Assembly: GCF_963667685.1 (NCBI RefSeq) | Contig: NZ_OY763930.1 | Span: forward strand, 912,501-976,500 | Direction: 5' to 3' | DNA from: Maridesulfovibrio sp. | GTDB taxonomy: Bacteria; Desulfobacterota; Desulfovibrionia; Desulfovibrionales; Desulfovibrionaceae | DNA: 64,000 nucleotides | Shown here: positions 53,161 to 61,856 of the stretch, piece after piece | Numbering within the stretch: the first letter of the stretch is position 1 | How the letters are laid out: each line of letters starts with the position of its first letter | Program-made: the position numbers and the translations under genes | The notes under the pieces: generated by a model | The model's database searches: none | Seen by the model: the letters and a program-made list of their open reading frames with translations, nothing else | What the model was told of the DNA's origin: nothing

Positions 53161-55638
53161 TTACTTTTCCAGATCCATAGGTCTGATTCCCCATATATTG
53201 CGGGCGTAATCCATTATTGCCCGATCACTGGAAAAATACCCGGACCCAGCTGTGTTCAGGATAGAGCTGCGCAGCCAACTTCTACGGTCCAGCCACTTTT
53301 CGTCAACTTGGTCCTGCACATCAATATAATTGCGGTAATCGGCAAGAACCATGTACTGATCTCCACCATCAAAAAGGGTATTGAGGATAGGCCTGAACAA
53401 GTCCCGGTCACCTTCGGAGAAAGTTCCGTCGCCGAGATAATGCAGAACCTCGCCCAACTCCTGATCTGCAGAGGCTACCTCTGAAGGGTTGTAGCCGTTA
53501 TATCTGCGAGCCTCCACATCATCAGCGTCCATGCCGAAAATAAACATGTGCTCCCGGCCGACTTCTTCCATAATCTCAATATTGGCTCCATCTAGAGTAC
53601 CGATAGTCAACGCGCCATTCAACGCGAATTTCATATTGCCTGTTCCGGAAGCTTCAGTCCCGGCAAGAGATATCTGTTCAGAAAGATCCGTTGCAGGAAC
53701 AAGGCGTTCAGCCTGCGAAACCCTGTAATTAGGCATAAATGCGATGCGCAGCTTATGGTTTACAGCCGGATCGGAATTCACCACTGCGCCCACGCAGTTG
53801 ATCAGACGTATGATCCGTTTGGCAATAAAGTATCCCGGTGCTGCTTTACCGGCAAAAATTTTCAATCTTGGAACAGCCACACTGTCCGGGTTCTTTTTCA
53901 GCCGGCAGTACAATGTGACAGCATGCAGCACATTCAAAAGCTGGCGTTTATATTCGTGTATGCGTTTTACATGCACATCATACATCCAGTCCGCCGGCAG
54001 GTATAGGCTGTAGTTGTTGCGGGCATAATCAACCAGACGCTTTTTCTCCTCCAGTTTACACTCGTACCAGCGGTCCTGAAATTCAGCATCGTCCGCCAGA
54101 GGTTCAAGCTGCCGTAACTGAGCAAGGTCAGTTACCCATCCGTCACCTATCTTTTCAATAATTAATTCAGAAAGAGGCTGATTGCATTGGCGCAGCCACC
54201 TACGCGGAGTGATTCCGTTGGTAACGGACGTAAACCTGCCGGGGTACATTTCCACGAAATCCTGAAAAATATTTCTCTTGATCAAGTCCCCATGCAAGGC
54301 GGAAACTCCATTGACGGTAAAGCTGCCCACTACGGCCAGCCATGCCATGCGTACCTGCGGATGCTCCCCGTCCTCAATTATTGACATTCGTTTAAGCCGA
54401 TCCTCATCACCCGGGAAGCGGACTTTCACGTCTTCAATGAAACGCCTGTTAATCTCAAAAATGATGGATATATGCCGGGGCAGCACGTTGCGCATCATAT
54501 CAAGGGGCCACTTTTCAAGCGCCTCCGGCATCACAGTGTGGTTGGTATAAGCGAATGTTCTGCGGCAGATACGCCAAGCTTCATCCCAATTCAGCATGTG
54601 CTCATCTATGAGAATACGCATCAGTTCAGGAATAGCGATAGCAGGGTGGGTTTCATTAAGCTGGACCACGGCCCGGTTCGGTAATTCTGAAAAATCCAGT
54701 TTCAGCTTTTGAAACCGGCGCATCATATCCTGAATGGTAGCCGAAACAAAAAAATACTGCTGCACAAGGCGCAACTCACGCCCCTCGCTCAGACGATCAT
54801 TGGGATATAGAACCTTGGAGATCGTCTGGGAACGGACCGCATCTTCCATGGACCGGATGTAATCGCCGCTATTGAACAGGTCAAAATTGAAGCGACGGGC
54901 AGGCTGAGCCTCCCAAAGCCGCATATTGATAACATTGCCATTTTTATAGCCGGGGATAAGCATATCAACAGGTACAGCCATGACTTTTGCGCTATCAGTC
55001 CAGCGCTGGCGGACGGAGCCGTCTTCGTGGGTATACTGCTCTTCCCGCCCGTATAAACGAACTGTGAACATGAATCCCTTACGGTCGAATTCCCATGGAT
55101 TACCGCTATGCAGCCAGTCATCAGGAGCCTCGACCTGTTCTCCGTTTTCAATAGCCTGTTTGAAAATACCATACTCATACCTGATTCCATAACCGTAACC
55201 GGGAATCCCAAGGCTGGCCATTGAATCAAGGAAACATGAGGCCAAACGTCCCAGCCCTCCGTTTCCAAGCCCGGCATCGGCCTCGGCACTTTCCGCATCC
55301 TCGATGGTCAGCCCAAACCTTTTCAAGACCTCCGCTACTTCCTTTTCCGCTCCCAGACTCAGTGTATTACTGCCCAATGATTTACCGGGCAGAAACTCCA
55401 ATGAAAGATAGTAAACACTCTTAGCCCGCTGGTTGTAGTATGAACGCTGGGTCTTAATCCAGTTACCGACAAGACGGTCACGCAAGGTATACGCCAAAGC
55501 CTGATACAGTGAAAAAATATCAGTGCGTCCATAATCGCGTCCCAGATTTGATAAGTGATGGCGGCATACGCAATTTACGAGGGTATCTACATCCATTCCA
55601 CCGATCTCTTTCAAAAAAACATTAATATCTTGGGGCAT
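53161..55638 (-). CDS. glgP: Glycogen/maltodextrin phosphorylase
   Basis: GlgP releases glucose 1-phosphate from alpha-glucans. The 825-residue protein is full length for the GT35 family. The pyridoxal phosphate lysine lies in TEASGTGNMKFALNG near residue 665, and the N-terminal GNGGLGRLASCFLDS near residue 108 is the family's conserved glucan/activator site. The ATG at 55638 has GAGG six bases upstream; a GTG at 55650 adds four residues. No other glycogen genes are adjacent. Confidence 0.96.
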   Translation of the reverse strand: MPQDINVFLKEIGGMDVDTLVNCVCRHHLSNLGRDYGRTDIFSLYQALAYTLRDRLVGNWIKTQRSYYNQRAKSVYYLSLEFLPGKSLGSNTLSLGAEKEVAEVLKRFGLTIEDAESAEADAGLGNGGLGRLASCFLDSMASLGIPGYGYGIRYEYGIFKQAIENGEQVEAPDDWLHSGNPWEFDRKGFMFTVRLYGREEQYTHEDGSVRQRWTDSAKVMAVPVDMLIPGYKNGNVINMRLWEAQPARRFNFDLFNSGDYIRSMEDAVRSQTISKVLYPNDRLSEGRELRLVQQYFFVSATIQDMMRRFQKLKLDFSELPNRAVVQLNETHPAIAIPELMRILIDEHMLNWDEAWRICRRTFAYTNHTVMPEALEKWPLDMMRNVLPRHISIIFEINRRFIEDVKVRFPGDEDRLKRMSIIEDGEHPQVRMAWLAVVGSFTVNGVSALHGDLIKRNIFQDFVEMYPGRFTSVTNGITPRRWLRQCNQPLSELIIEKIGDGWVTDLAQLRQLEPLADDAEFQDRWYECKLEEKKRLVDYARNNYSLYLPADWMYDVHVKRIHEYKRQLLNVLHAVTLYCRLKKNPDSVAVPRLKIFAGKAAPGYFIAKRIIRLINCVGAVVNSDPAVNHKLRIAFMPNYRVSQAERLVPATDLSEQISLAGTEASGTGNMKFALNGALTIGTLDGANIEIMEEVGREHMFIFGMDADDVEARRYNGYNPSEVASADQELGEVLHYLGDGTFSEGDRDLFRPILNTLFDGGDQYMVLADYRNYIDVQDQVDEKWLDRRSWLRSSILNTAGSGYFSSDRAIMDYARNIWGIRPMDLEK

Positions 55639-55650
55639 AACAAACCTCAC

Positions 55651-56089
55651 TATTTACGAGTGGTGTTTTTGATTCATAAACTTGGTCATAGAAATCATCC
55701 CATCAACATAGGGTTTACAGAATAGTTATACACCAGCAGACGCAAAAAGTAATGTATACATATAAAGTTTAAGGAATGAAAAATCAGGAAATGGTCTGTC
55801 GATCGGGAAAAATTAAATAAGAAGAGAGCGCTATAGATAAAACTTTGCTTAAACCAAAAAAAAGAAGAAAGTTTTTTTAACATTCCACTTCACCTTTATG
55901 CATAGATAGTGTTATTAGTAACGACCATCAACCGATGAATCTATCATGTTAAAAAGATAGACCTCTAAAAAAACAGACCATGGAATAGATTCGTTATATT
56001 ACGACATATGAAAAAGCATCAGTACATATGCTGACCTTTTTCGTTTTGTAACAGCACAAACACAATCGAAACTGATTACGGGAGAGAAT
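55651..56089. other. AT-rich divergent spacer
   Basis: It separates glgP from mucR and holds no convincing gene. The small minus-strand frame at 55695-55883 has no ribosome-binding site and odd codon use. The last 100 bases probably hold the mucR promoter, with a clear acgggagagaa before its ATG. Confidence 0.4.
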
Positions 56090-56485
56090 ATGGAAGATCA
56101 CCTTAAAGAAGCCCTTGAAATCGTAAAAGCGCAAGCCAGTGTAAGAACTATGACTGAAGAGGAAATAACTTCCATGGTTCAGAAGCTGGCATCGGGAATT
56201 AGAACAATAAGCGAAAATATGCAGGACAACGATACCCCGGATCAGAATCCTCCTGTTGATCCCAAGAAAGCGATACGTGAAAAAAGTATCATCTGTCTGG
56301 AGTCAGGAAAATCATTCAAGGTGCTGACCAAACGCCATCTTGCAAAGTACGGATTGACTCCCGATGAATACCGTGAAAAATGGGGATACGCGAAAAAGAC
56401 ACCGCTGGTGTGCAAATCCCTGCAGCGCGAACGGCGTAAAAAAATGAAAGAAATGAAACTCTGGGAAAAACGTAAAAAGAGCTAG
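56090..56485 (+). CDS. MucR/Ros-family transcriptional regulator
   Basis: The 131-residue protein belongs to the MucR/Ros group of zinc-finger-like regulators. The conserved core IICLESGKSFKVLTKRHLAKYG is followed by LTPDEYREKWG, and the tail is the lysine-rich KSLQRERRKKMKEMKLW typical of Desulfovibrio members. In the finger the second metal cysteine is replaced by serine (CLESG), so the metal site is altered. GGGAG lies five bases before the ATG. It is alone, with terminators on its 3' side, and opposite in direction to the MotB paralogue. Confidence 0.9.
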   Translation: MEDHLKEALEIVKAQASVRTMTEEEITSMVQKLASGIRTISENMQDNDTPDQNPPVDPKKAIREKSIICLESGKSFKVLTKRHLAKYGLTPDEYREKWGYAKKTPLVCKSLQRERRKKMKEMKLWEKRKKS

Positions 56486-56510
56486 ATAAAAAAGATTCGA
56501 GTAGATCCGA

Positions 56511-56546
56511 AAATCCCGGTTTTTCGTAATAGAAATACCGGGATTC
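56511..56546. terminator. Terminator between mucR and the MotB paralogue
   Basis: The nine-base stem aatcccggt with accgggatt and a 16-base loop lies between convergent genes. T-runs are weak. Confidence 0.6.
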
Positions 56547-56560
56547 TATTCATGCCCGGA

Positions 56561-57313
56561 TTAAAACTTTTCCGAGGGGGGCTGATAATAAAACTCAACC
56601 CTGCGGTTAATAGCCCTGTTGCGGTTAGACGTATTAGGAACAAGGGGTTTGGTCCCGGCATACCCCACGGCCTTTACCCGCTTTGAGGAAACACCAGATT
56701 TCTCAAGGATATAGCGCAGGCAGGAAGCCGCCCTTGCAGCGGAAAGCTCCCAATTGGAGCTATAGATATTATTTTTTGTTGCCCGGTCATCTGTATGTCC
56801 GCGAACGACCAGATTAAAATTTTTCTTCTTCATAATCCCGACAACCTTATCAAGTAACTTAACGGCCTTAGGATTAATTGTAGCTGTTCCGGGCAGAAAA
56901 ATGGCTCTGGTGGGAACCCTTACAAGAACACCCTGCTGATCGGTATTAACCGACATAAGCTTCTGCAGCTTACCCGCAGCAATAAATGCCCTGATATCAA
57001 CTTCCAAAGCTTCCATATTCTTTTTAGCCTTGGGACTTGCAGAGCTTGCTTCGTTGGGGCTTTTTGAAAAAGCCATATGTTTACCGGTTTTGTCCTGAGT
57101 CTGAACTCCGAAAGCATCGCGCATGGACCCTTTCAGGGTCTCAAAGTTGGCAATATCCTGATTAGCGAAGGAAAGCAGCAGAACAAAAAAGCACAGCAGA
57201 AGAGTAACCATATCCGCAAAAGTTGCCATCCATGGCGGCAACCCCTCTTCCGGCGGCGGCTCAACTGGAGCCTTTGCTTCGATATATATTATTTCTTCAT
57301 CTTTCGGTGGCAC
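56561..57313 (-). CDS. Orphan MotB-like stator protein
   Basis: The 250-residue protein is closely related to the motB at 9474: the N-terminal PPPEEGLPPWMATFADMV, the ion-binding aspartate (Asp34) and the OmpA-like domain (VVRGHTDDRA, SSNWELSAARA) are all kept. No motA homologue is adjacent. It may pair with the motA at 8704 or with one outside the window, or act as an OmpA-type anchor. It is followed on the same strand by nothing and sits between mucR and a lone receiver gene. Confidence 0.9.
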   Translation of the reverse strand: MPPKDEEIIYIEAKAPVEPPPEEGLPPWMATFADMVTLLLCFFVLLLSFANQDIANFETLKGSMRDAFGVQTQDKTGKHMAFSKSPNEASSASPKAKKNMEALEVDIRAFIAAGKLQKLMSVNTDQQGVLVRVPTRAIFLPGTATINPKAVKLLDKVVGIMKKKNFNLVVRGHTDDRATKNNIYSSNWELSAARAASCLRYILEKSGVSSKRVKAVGYAGTKPLVPNTSNRNRAINRRVEFYYQPPSEKF

Positions 57314-57388
57314 TGAAATACACTCCGGGTAACCGTTTCAGACATCCTGATAGCGACAACCCGCACTTATTGCAAATTTGCGAGCCCA

Positions 57389-57757
57389 TTAATCCAACAT
57401 ACGTTTTATCTCGTTGACCATTACATCGCAAGAAGGCAACGGCTTGAGAAATATGGAATTTGAAACGCTGTCAACTTCAGCAAGGTCAACCGGAATACTG
57501 AACTCAGGGGAACCGGTATAGATTATAAACCTCAACTCCGACCATCTTTTCCGGGCCTCATTAATAAAATCAGTACCATTCATTCCCGGCAGTCTCAGGT
57601 CCACCACAACCATATCCACTTTCTGTCCCTCGAGAAAAACCAAAGCTTCTTCAGAACTACCAACCTGATAAACCTCGTAATCCTCATCTTCAAGACCTAT
57701 GGCAAGACTTTCCCTTACATGTATATCGTCATCAAGAACAAGTATTGAATGTGACAT
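57389..57757 (-). CDS. Single-domain response regulator
   Basis: The 122-residue protein is one receiver domain. The acidic pocket (VLDDD), the phospho-acceptor Asp in VVVDLRLPGMNG near residue 53, the Thr in IYTGSPE and the Lys in IFLKPLP are all present, so it should be phosphorylatable. It lacks an output domain and so works like CheY or as a phosphorelay step. Which kinase acts on it is unknown. The MotB paralogue lies 75 bases downstream on the same strand, which could link the two. Confidence 0.9.
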   Translation of the reverse strand: MSHSILVLDDDIHVRESLAIGLEDEDYEVYQVGSSEEALVFLEGQKVDMVVVDLRLPGMNGTDFINEARKRWSELRFIIYTGSPEFSIPVDLAEVDSVSNSIFLKPLPSCDVMVNEIKRMLD

Positions 57758-58120
57758 CGACTACGCCTCCTGCCAGACAGTTTTAGTTGAATAGAAAAGC
57801 CACAATAACATACAGCGTACAGCTTCAGCCCCCTCCGGAGTATTCTACTCAACTCCCACCACAAACTTTTCGCTTTCCCCCTCAACACTATGACAAAACA
57901 AATACCCTCTTCAACATATTCCTTTCTAATCATGGCTGAGCACCATGCCACAGCAATAAGATATAACTGCTGCCTATATTCTCTTTAGCAACAACCGTTA
58001 GGGTACGGGGCACATATGATTAAACTGATGATCATCAATTATAAGCCTAACAAAATTTTTTTTCATCATTAAAACAAAGATGTCCCCAACACACTTTTAT
58101 CCTTATTTTTATACGAAAAA
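57758..58120. other. Gene-free spacer upstream of the lone receiver
   Basis: No gene is supported; the small minus frame at 57715-57951 overlaps the receiver start and lacks a ribosome-binding site. The spacer is T- and A-rich and lies between the receiver (minus) and the ald terminator. Confidence 0.35.
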
Positions 58121-58121
58121 A

Positions 58122-58146
58122 AAGGGCGAAGGAAATCCAACGCCCA
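58122..58146 (-). terminator. Terminator of ald
   Basis: The stem gggcg-gga with tcc-cgccc (two internal loops) is followed by a T-run of eight on the minus strand, 28 bases past the ald stop. Confidence 0.75.
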
Positions 58147-58173
58147 GAAAAGAATTATTCCGGTCTGCCCCCT

Positions 58174-59280
58174 CTAAGCCAGAGCTTCATCCGCTGTAAT
58201 ACAATCAATACCGAAAGTTTCTCCAACCGCGGCATAAGTCAGCTTGCCACCCATAGTATTCAACCCGAGCTTGAGAACAGGATTATCACGCAGGGCGTCA
58301 AGGCCTTTATCTGCAAGCTGCAAGGCGTATGGCAGGGTCTGGTTCACAAGCGCGAATGTAGACGTTCTTGGAACCGCACCGGGCATATTAGCCACCCCGT
58401 AATGCACGACTCCATCCACAACATAAGTGGGATCGTTATGGGTAGTAGGCTTAATTGTTTCAACACACCCACCCTGATCCACAGCTACGTCTACAATTAC
58501 AGCCCCTTCCTTCATAGTGGAAAGCATGCCGCGGGTAACCAGATTCGGAGCCTTGGCACCGGGAATTAGAACCGCACCGATAACAAGATCCGCTTCTGCA
58601 ACACCGGCCCGGATGTTAGGTTCTGTCGAAGTCATAGTAGTTATCCGGCCGTTAAACATATCGTCCAGATACTGGAGACGGGCATGGTTGACATCGAAGA
58701 TTGTCACTTTCGCCCCCATCCCCGCGGCAATTTTAGCCGCATTGGTTCCAACCACCCCGCCACCGATCACCATGACCTTGGCAGGAGCCACACCGGGAAC
58801 TCCGCCGACCAAAACACCACGTCCTCCCTTTGTCTTCTCAAGGTGCAGCGCCCCTTCCTGCGCAGCCAGCCGTCCGGCAACCTCACTCATAGGAGTCAGT
58901 AGCGGCAGGGAGCCGTCAGGTAACTGTACAGTTTCATAGGCAACACCGATGGTTCCAGAATCAAGCAGAGCCTTTGTCAGCGGTTCGTCCGCAGCGAGAT
59001 GCAGATAGGTGAACAGCAGGAGGTCTTCACGAAGATACTTGTATTCAGAGGCAATGGGCTCCTTAACTTTGATGACCATTTCGGCTGCCCAGGCATCATC
59101 CGCGGAACCCATTTTAGCGCCAGCATCAATATATTCATCATCGGAAAGGCCGGACCCCAGTCCTGCGCCTTTTTCCACCACAACGGCATGTCCACGTCGG
59201 ACGAGGGTTTCTACGCCCCCGGGCGTCATGGAAACGCGGTTTTCCATGGTTTTAACCTCTTTAGGGATACCGATAAGCAT
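58174..59280 (-). CDS. ald: Alanine dehydrogenase
   Basis: The 368-residue enzyme oxidises L-alanine to pyruvate and ammonia with NAD. The N-terminus opens [14 protein letters not shown], a family signature; the NAD-binding [18 protein letters not shown] lies near residue 175, and [19 protein letters not shown] near residue 300. Length and motifs are normal. It is monocistronic and bounded by its terminator. Alanine is a common carbon and nitrogen source for marine sulfate reducers, but I infer that only from general knowledge. Confidence 0.96.
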   Translation of the reverse strand: MLIGIPKEVKTMENRVSMTPGGVETLVRRGHAVVVEKGAGLGSGLSDDEYIDAGAKMGSADDAWAAEMVIKVKEPIASEYKYLREDLLLFTYLHLAADEPLTKALLDSGTIGVAYETVQLPDGSLPLLTPMSEVAGRLAAQEGALHLEKTKGGRGVLVGGVPGVAPAKVMVIGGGVVGTNAAKIAAGMGAKVTIFDVNHARLQYLDDMFNGRITTMTSTEPNIRAGVAEADLVIGAVLIPGAKAPNLVTRGMLSTMKEGAVIVDVAVDQGGCVETIKPTTHNDPTYVVDGVVHYGVANMPGAVPRTSTFALVNQTLPYALQLADKGLDALRDNPVLKLGLNTMGGKLTYAAVGETFGIDCITADEALA

Positions 59281-59480
59281 TTCGTCAACTCCTGCTGATA
59301 AAAAAGTTGTAGGATAAAAAAATGATGCAATAATCTAACGCTACTGTAACTTTTTTAGCAACGGGAAAATACGAATAAAATGCACCTTTTTTAATAGAGA
59401 CAAGGCTATTTTTCTGTTTATTATCAACGAACAAATGCATAACATCTCAAAAAGCACGCATACAAAAAGGATTCTGAAGA

Positions 59481-60560
59481 ATGCCAGTCTACCCGAATAA
59501 TATACCTACAATTCTAATTGTTGACGATGAGCCGTTCAACCTGGAATTCCTTGAAATAGTCCTACGCCAGCAAGGATACAACATTCTTACTGCGACCAAT
59601 GGCCGTTCAGGAAGGGACCTTGCAGAACAGGCGCAGCCGGATCTCATCCTTTTAGACATCATGATGCCCGATGAAACCGGCTTTGAATGCGCAACTGTTC
59701 TCAGGCTTTCACCGGAAACAGCGGAAATTCCGATAATCTTTCTGAGTGCCCTGGATGACGAAAGCAATACATCCAGAGGATACGATACCGGTGCTGTTGA
59801 TTTCATCGTAAAACCATTTGTATACAAAGACGTCATCAACCGTATCAGACTGCACCTCAAACTGAATATCTGCGATAAATCTAAAGAAGGGCAAGTGAAG
59901 GGTACGACACCACCACCCACAGAAAAGCCGTACCCCAAAAAAGGAGCCCGTTACATATTCCATTCCCGCTCAGCTCCATGCGATTCCGTCGTACACGAAG
60001 CGGTCGTTATGGACGCTGAAAATGAAGGGCATCTACTTCTAAACTTCCAGAAAGCATGCACAGCTGAAATTAGACAGCAAATTAAATTAATATTGGCAGA
60101 TAATAGCGGACCGCTCTTCAGGCCCTCTGAAACCTTGCGCAACATCGGAATACAGCTGAAAGCATTGAATATGCTTAAAAGCGTATTTTCCGCATGCTAT
60201 CTGCACATTGACCGGGAGCTGGACAACCTCACTGTTGTCAACGCCGGAGCACTGCCACTGGTTTTCATGAATAAAAAAGGAACACATTTTCTCATTGAGA
60301 GGCAGAGCGGAAACCTCGGAAGTCTCGGGCGAGGTCTGCTGCCCTGCTCCAGCTACGATATTGATCCTCAAGATCGTATTTTTATGGTCAGCCGGAGCAT
60401 GCTCGGCTCCTTTGGCACAGAAGGGGAAGGAATCCGGGAACTTCTGGAGTCATGCCACCGTCATTTGGAAAGTGAGTTGGAAACAACGTGCCGGAATGTA
60501 GGGCAAGATATTTCATGCAACGGTGAGGCTGACGGGATTTTGTTAGGGATCGAAATGTAA
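59481..60560 (+). CDS. Receiver fused to a degenerate SpoIIE-like domain
   Basis: The 359-residue protein has an intact receiver (VDDEP; Asp in LLDIMMPDETG near residue 58; IVKPF) and a C-terminal domain of about 195 residues resembling the SpoIIE/RsbU PP2C phosphatases: FSACYLHIDRELDNLTVVNAGALPL near residue 240 is recognisable. The metal-binding aspartates of active members (the GDYYD, GDVxGKG, TDG and DDI motifs) are replaced (CDSVV, NFQKA, SRSM and ADGIL), so phosphatase activity is unlikely. It may bind an anti-sigma partner as a phosphorylation-controlled decoy. Confidence 0.8.
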   Translation: MPVYPNNIPTILIVDDEPFNLEFLEIVLRQQGYNILTATNGRSGRDLAEQAQPDLILLDIMMPDETGFECATVLRLSPETAEIPIIFLSALDDESNTSRGYDTGAVDFIVKPFVYKDVINRIRLHLKLNICDKSKEGQVKGTTPPPTEKPYPKKGARYIFHSRSAPCDSVVHEAVVMDAENEGHLLLNFQKACTAEIRQQIKLILADNSGPLFRPSETLRNIGIQLKALNMLKSVFSACYLHIDRELDNLTVVNAGALPLVFMNKKGTHFLIERQSGNLGSLGRGLLPCSSYDIDPQDRIFMVSRSMLGSFGTEGEGIRELLESCHRHLESELETTCRNVGQDISCNGEADGILLGIEM

Positions 60561-60592
60561 AAAAAGCCCCGCTGCACAATGCCGCGGGGCTG
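60558..60592 (-). terminator. Terminator after the rhodanese gene
   Basis: The eight-base stem agccccgc with gcggggct and an 11-base loop is followed on the minus strand by a run of seven T, and also ends the receiver gene. Confidence 0.85.
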
Positions 60593-60621
60593 AAAGAGAA
60601 AACCGGTTTTTCCAGTCTTTA

Positions 60622-61149
60622 TTATTTGACTGAAGCGACGGGATATTTAGCACCCTTCCATGCAAAAATACCACCGGGGTATCTTTTCACGTTGGTGTAG
60701 CCAAGTTTTTTGGCCCATGCGGCTCCGTTGTGGCTGCGGGTACATTTTACAAATCCGCAATAGATCACGATGAGCTTGTCTTTATCAGGGCCGAGCATTT
60801 CAATGAACTGCTCTTTAGTCTTGCCGTCAGTTTCTTTTACGTCCCACTCAACCATATCGGGGATAGGGAAGAGGAACTGCTTTGCGCCGGGGACGTGCTC
60901 TTTCTTGTAGCTCGCTTCGTAGGGCATGGTATCAATAATAACCATATCCTCTTTCTTATCCAGCAGAGCTTTCAGTTCAGGTGTGGTGATAACATCATAT
61001 CCGCCACGCTGAACTTCTTTAACCAGTTTAACTGCGCCTTTTTCTTTTTCCACTTCCTGCGCGAACTTGTCGGAGCCGAGACATCCGGACACAGCAAGCA
61101 TCAGCACGCACAGAACGGCGAGCATAGAAATATTCTTAAACACCTTCAT
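60622..61149 (-). CDS. Rhodanese-like lipoprotein
   Basis: The 175-residue protein has a lipoprotein signal (lipobox LAVSGC near residue 23) and one rhodanese domain. The catalytic loop Cys is present in VIYCGFVKCTRS near residue 131, and the domain contains LKALLDKKEDMVIIDTMP at the expected start. It probably works at the periplasmic face with a thiol or persulfide. The MauE/DoxX gene is 29 bases upstream, so the pair should be cotranscribed. The loop is longer than usual (CGFVKC), so the substrate may differ. Confidence 0.88.
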   Translation of the reverse strand: MKVFKNISMLAVLCVLMLAVSGCLGSDKFAQEVEKEKGAVKLVKEVQRGGYDVITTPELKALLDKKEDMVIIDTMPYEASYKKEHVPGAKQFLFPIPDMVEWDVKETDGKTKEQFIEMLGPDKDKLIVIYCGFVKCTRSHNGAAWAKKLGYTNVKRYPGGIFAWKGAKYPVASVK

Positions 61150-61178
61150 TCCATCATCCTCCAGATTTCAAATTGGTT

Positions 61179-61655
61179 TCAACGGGCGGTGAACGTTGGA
61201 ATTGGAACTGACCGAGTGCGATACCCCTTTACCCGGCGCAGAAAATACAGATATCCACATCCAACAAGAAGAAAAGCATCGCGCAACAGAGCTTCACGCA
61301 GAGAGTGATAGGCCTCGCCTTCCGGGTCCCCCGGGGCGAAGCAGCCGCAATCAACATCAAGCCCCATATTGATACCATGGGCTAATACTGCCATAAAGAC
61401 CAGCAGCAGTACGGAGTAGGACAAAAGAGACCCTTTAATATCCCAAATCAGCCCTGCACCGATAACAATCTCCGACAGCGGCAGCACCAGCGCCGCGAAG
61501 GAGTTCAGATGCTCTGGCAGCAGTCCGTAACCGCTGATGACCGTGGCAAAACCCTGCACATCCATCAGTTTCCCAGCCCCGGCATAAACAAACACAGCGG
61601 CCAGTATGCATCTGACGATGAAATAAACCCGCCTGGACATCAGCTTTTCAAGCAT
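61179..61655 (-). CDS. MauE/DoxX-family membrane protein
   Basis: The 158-residue protein has four membrane helices with the family's VYAGAGKLMD element near residue 20 and a conserved Cys pair region (DVDCGCFAPGDPEG) near residue 100. MauE and related proteins pass electrons or disulfides in the membrane. The rhodanese lipoprotein follows, which supports a periplasmic thiol-redox role. The ATG at 61655 fits; a TTG at 61670 is also in frame. Confidence 0.85.
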   Translation of the reverse strand: MLEKLMSRRVYFIVRCILAAVFVYAGAGKLMDVQGFATVISGYGLLPEHLNSFAALVLPLSEIVIGAGLIWDIKGSLLSYSVLLLVFMAVLAHGINMGLDVDCGCFAPGDPEGEAYHSLREALLRDAFLLVGCGYLYFLRRVKGYRTRSVPIPTFTAR

Positions 61656-61856
61656 ATCAGCACCCGTCAAAAGTTTAATAGGTTAAAATTACATGTAATT
61701 TAAGCACAAGATCAAATAGTTAAAACAAATCGCATAATTTAAATACTATCTAAATTTTCAATATCAGCGATTAGGTGATAAAATACCCTTTGCAAAATCC
61801 AATAGTTATAGCGTAGTGTTTAGCGGATATTTCAAGTTTTAATAGGAAAAACATTT

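Noticed and set aside
55695..55883. A 62-codon minus frame upstream of glgP
   Set aside because: Phe/Tyr-rich translation of AT-rich spacer, no ribosome-binding site.
57715..57951. A 78-codon minus frame in the receiver's upstream region
   Set aside because: It overlaps the receiver start in another frame, and the receiver is well supported.
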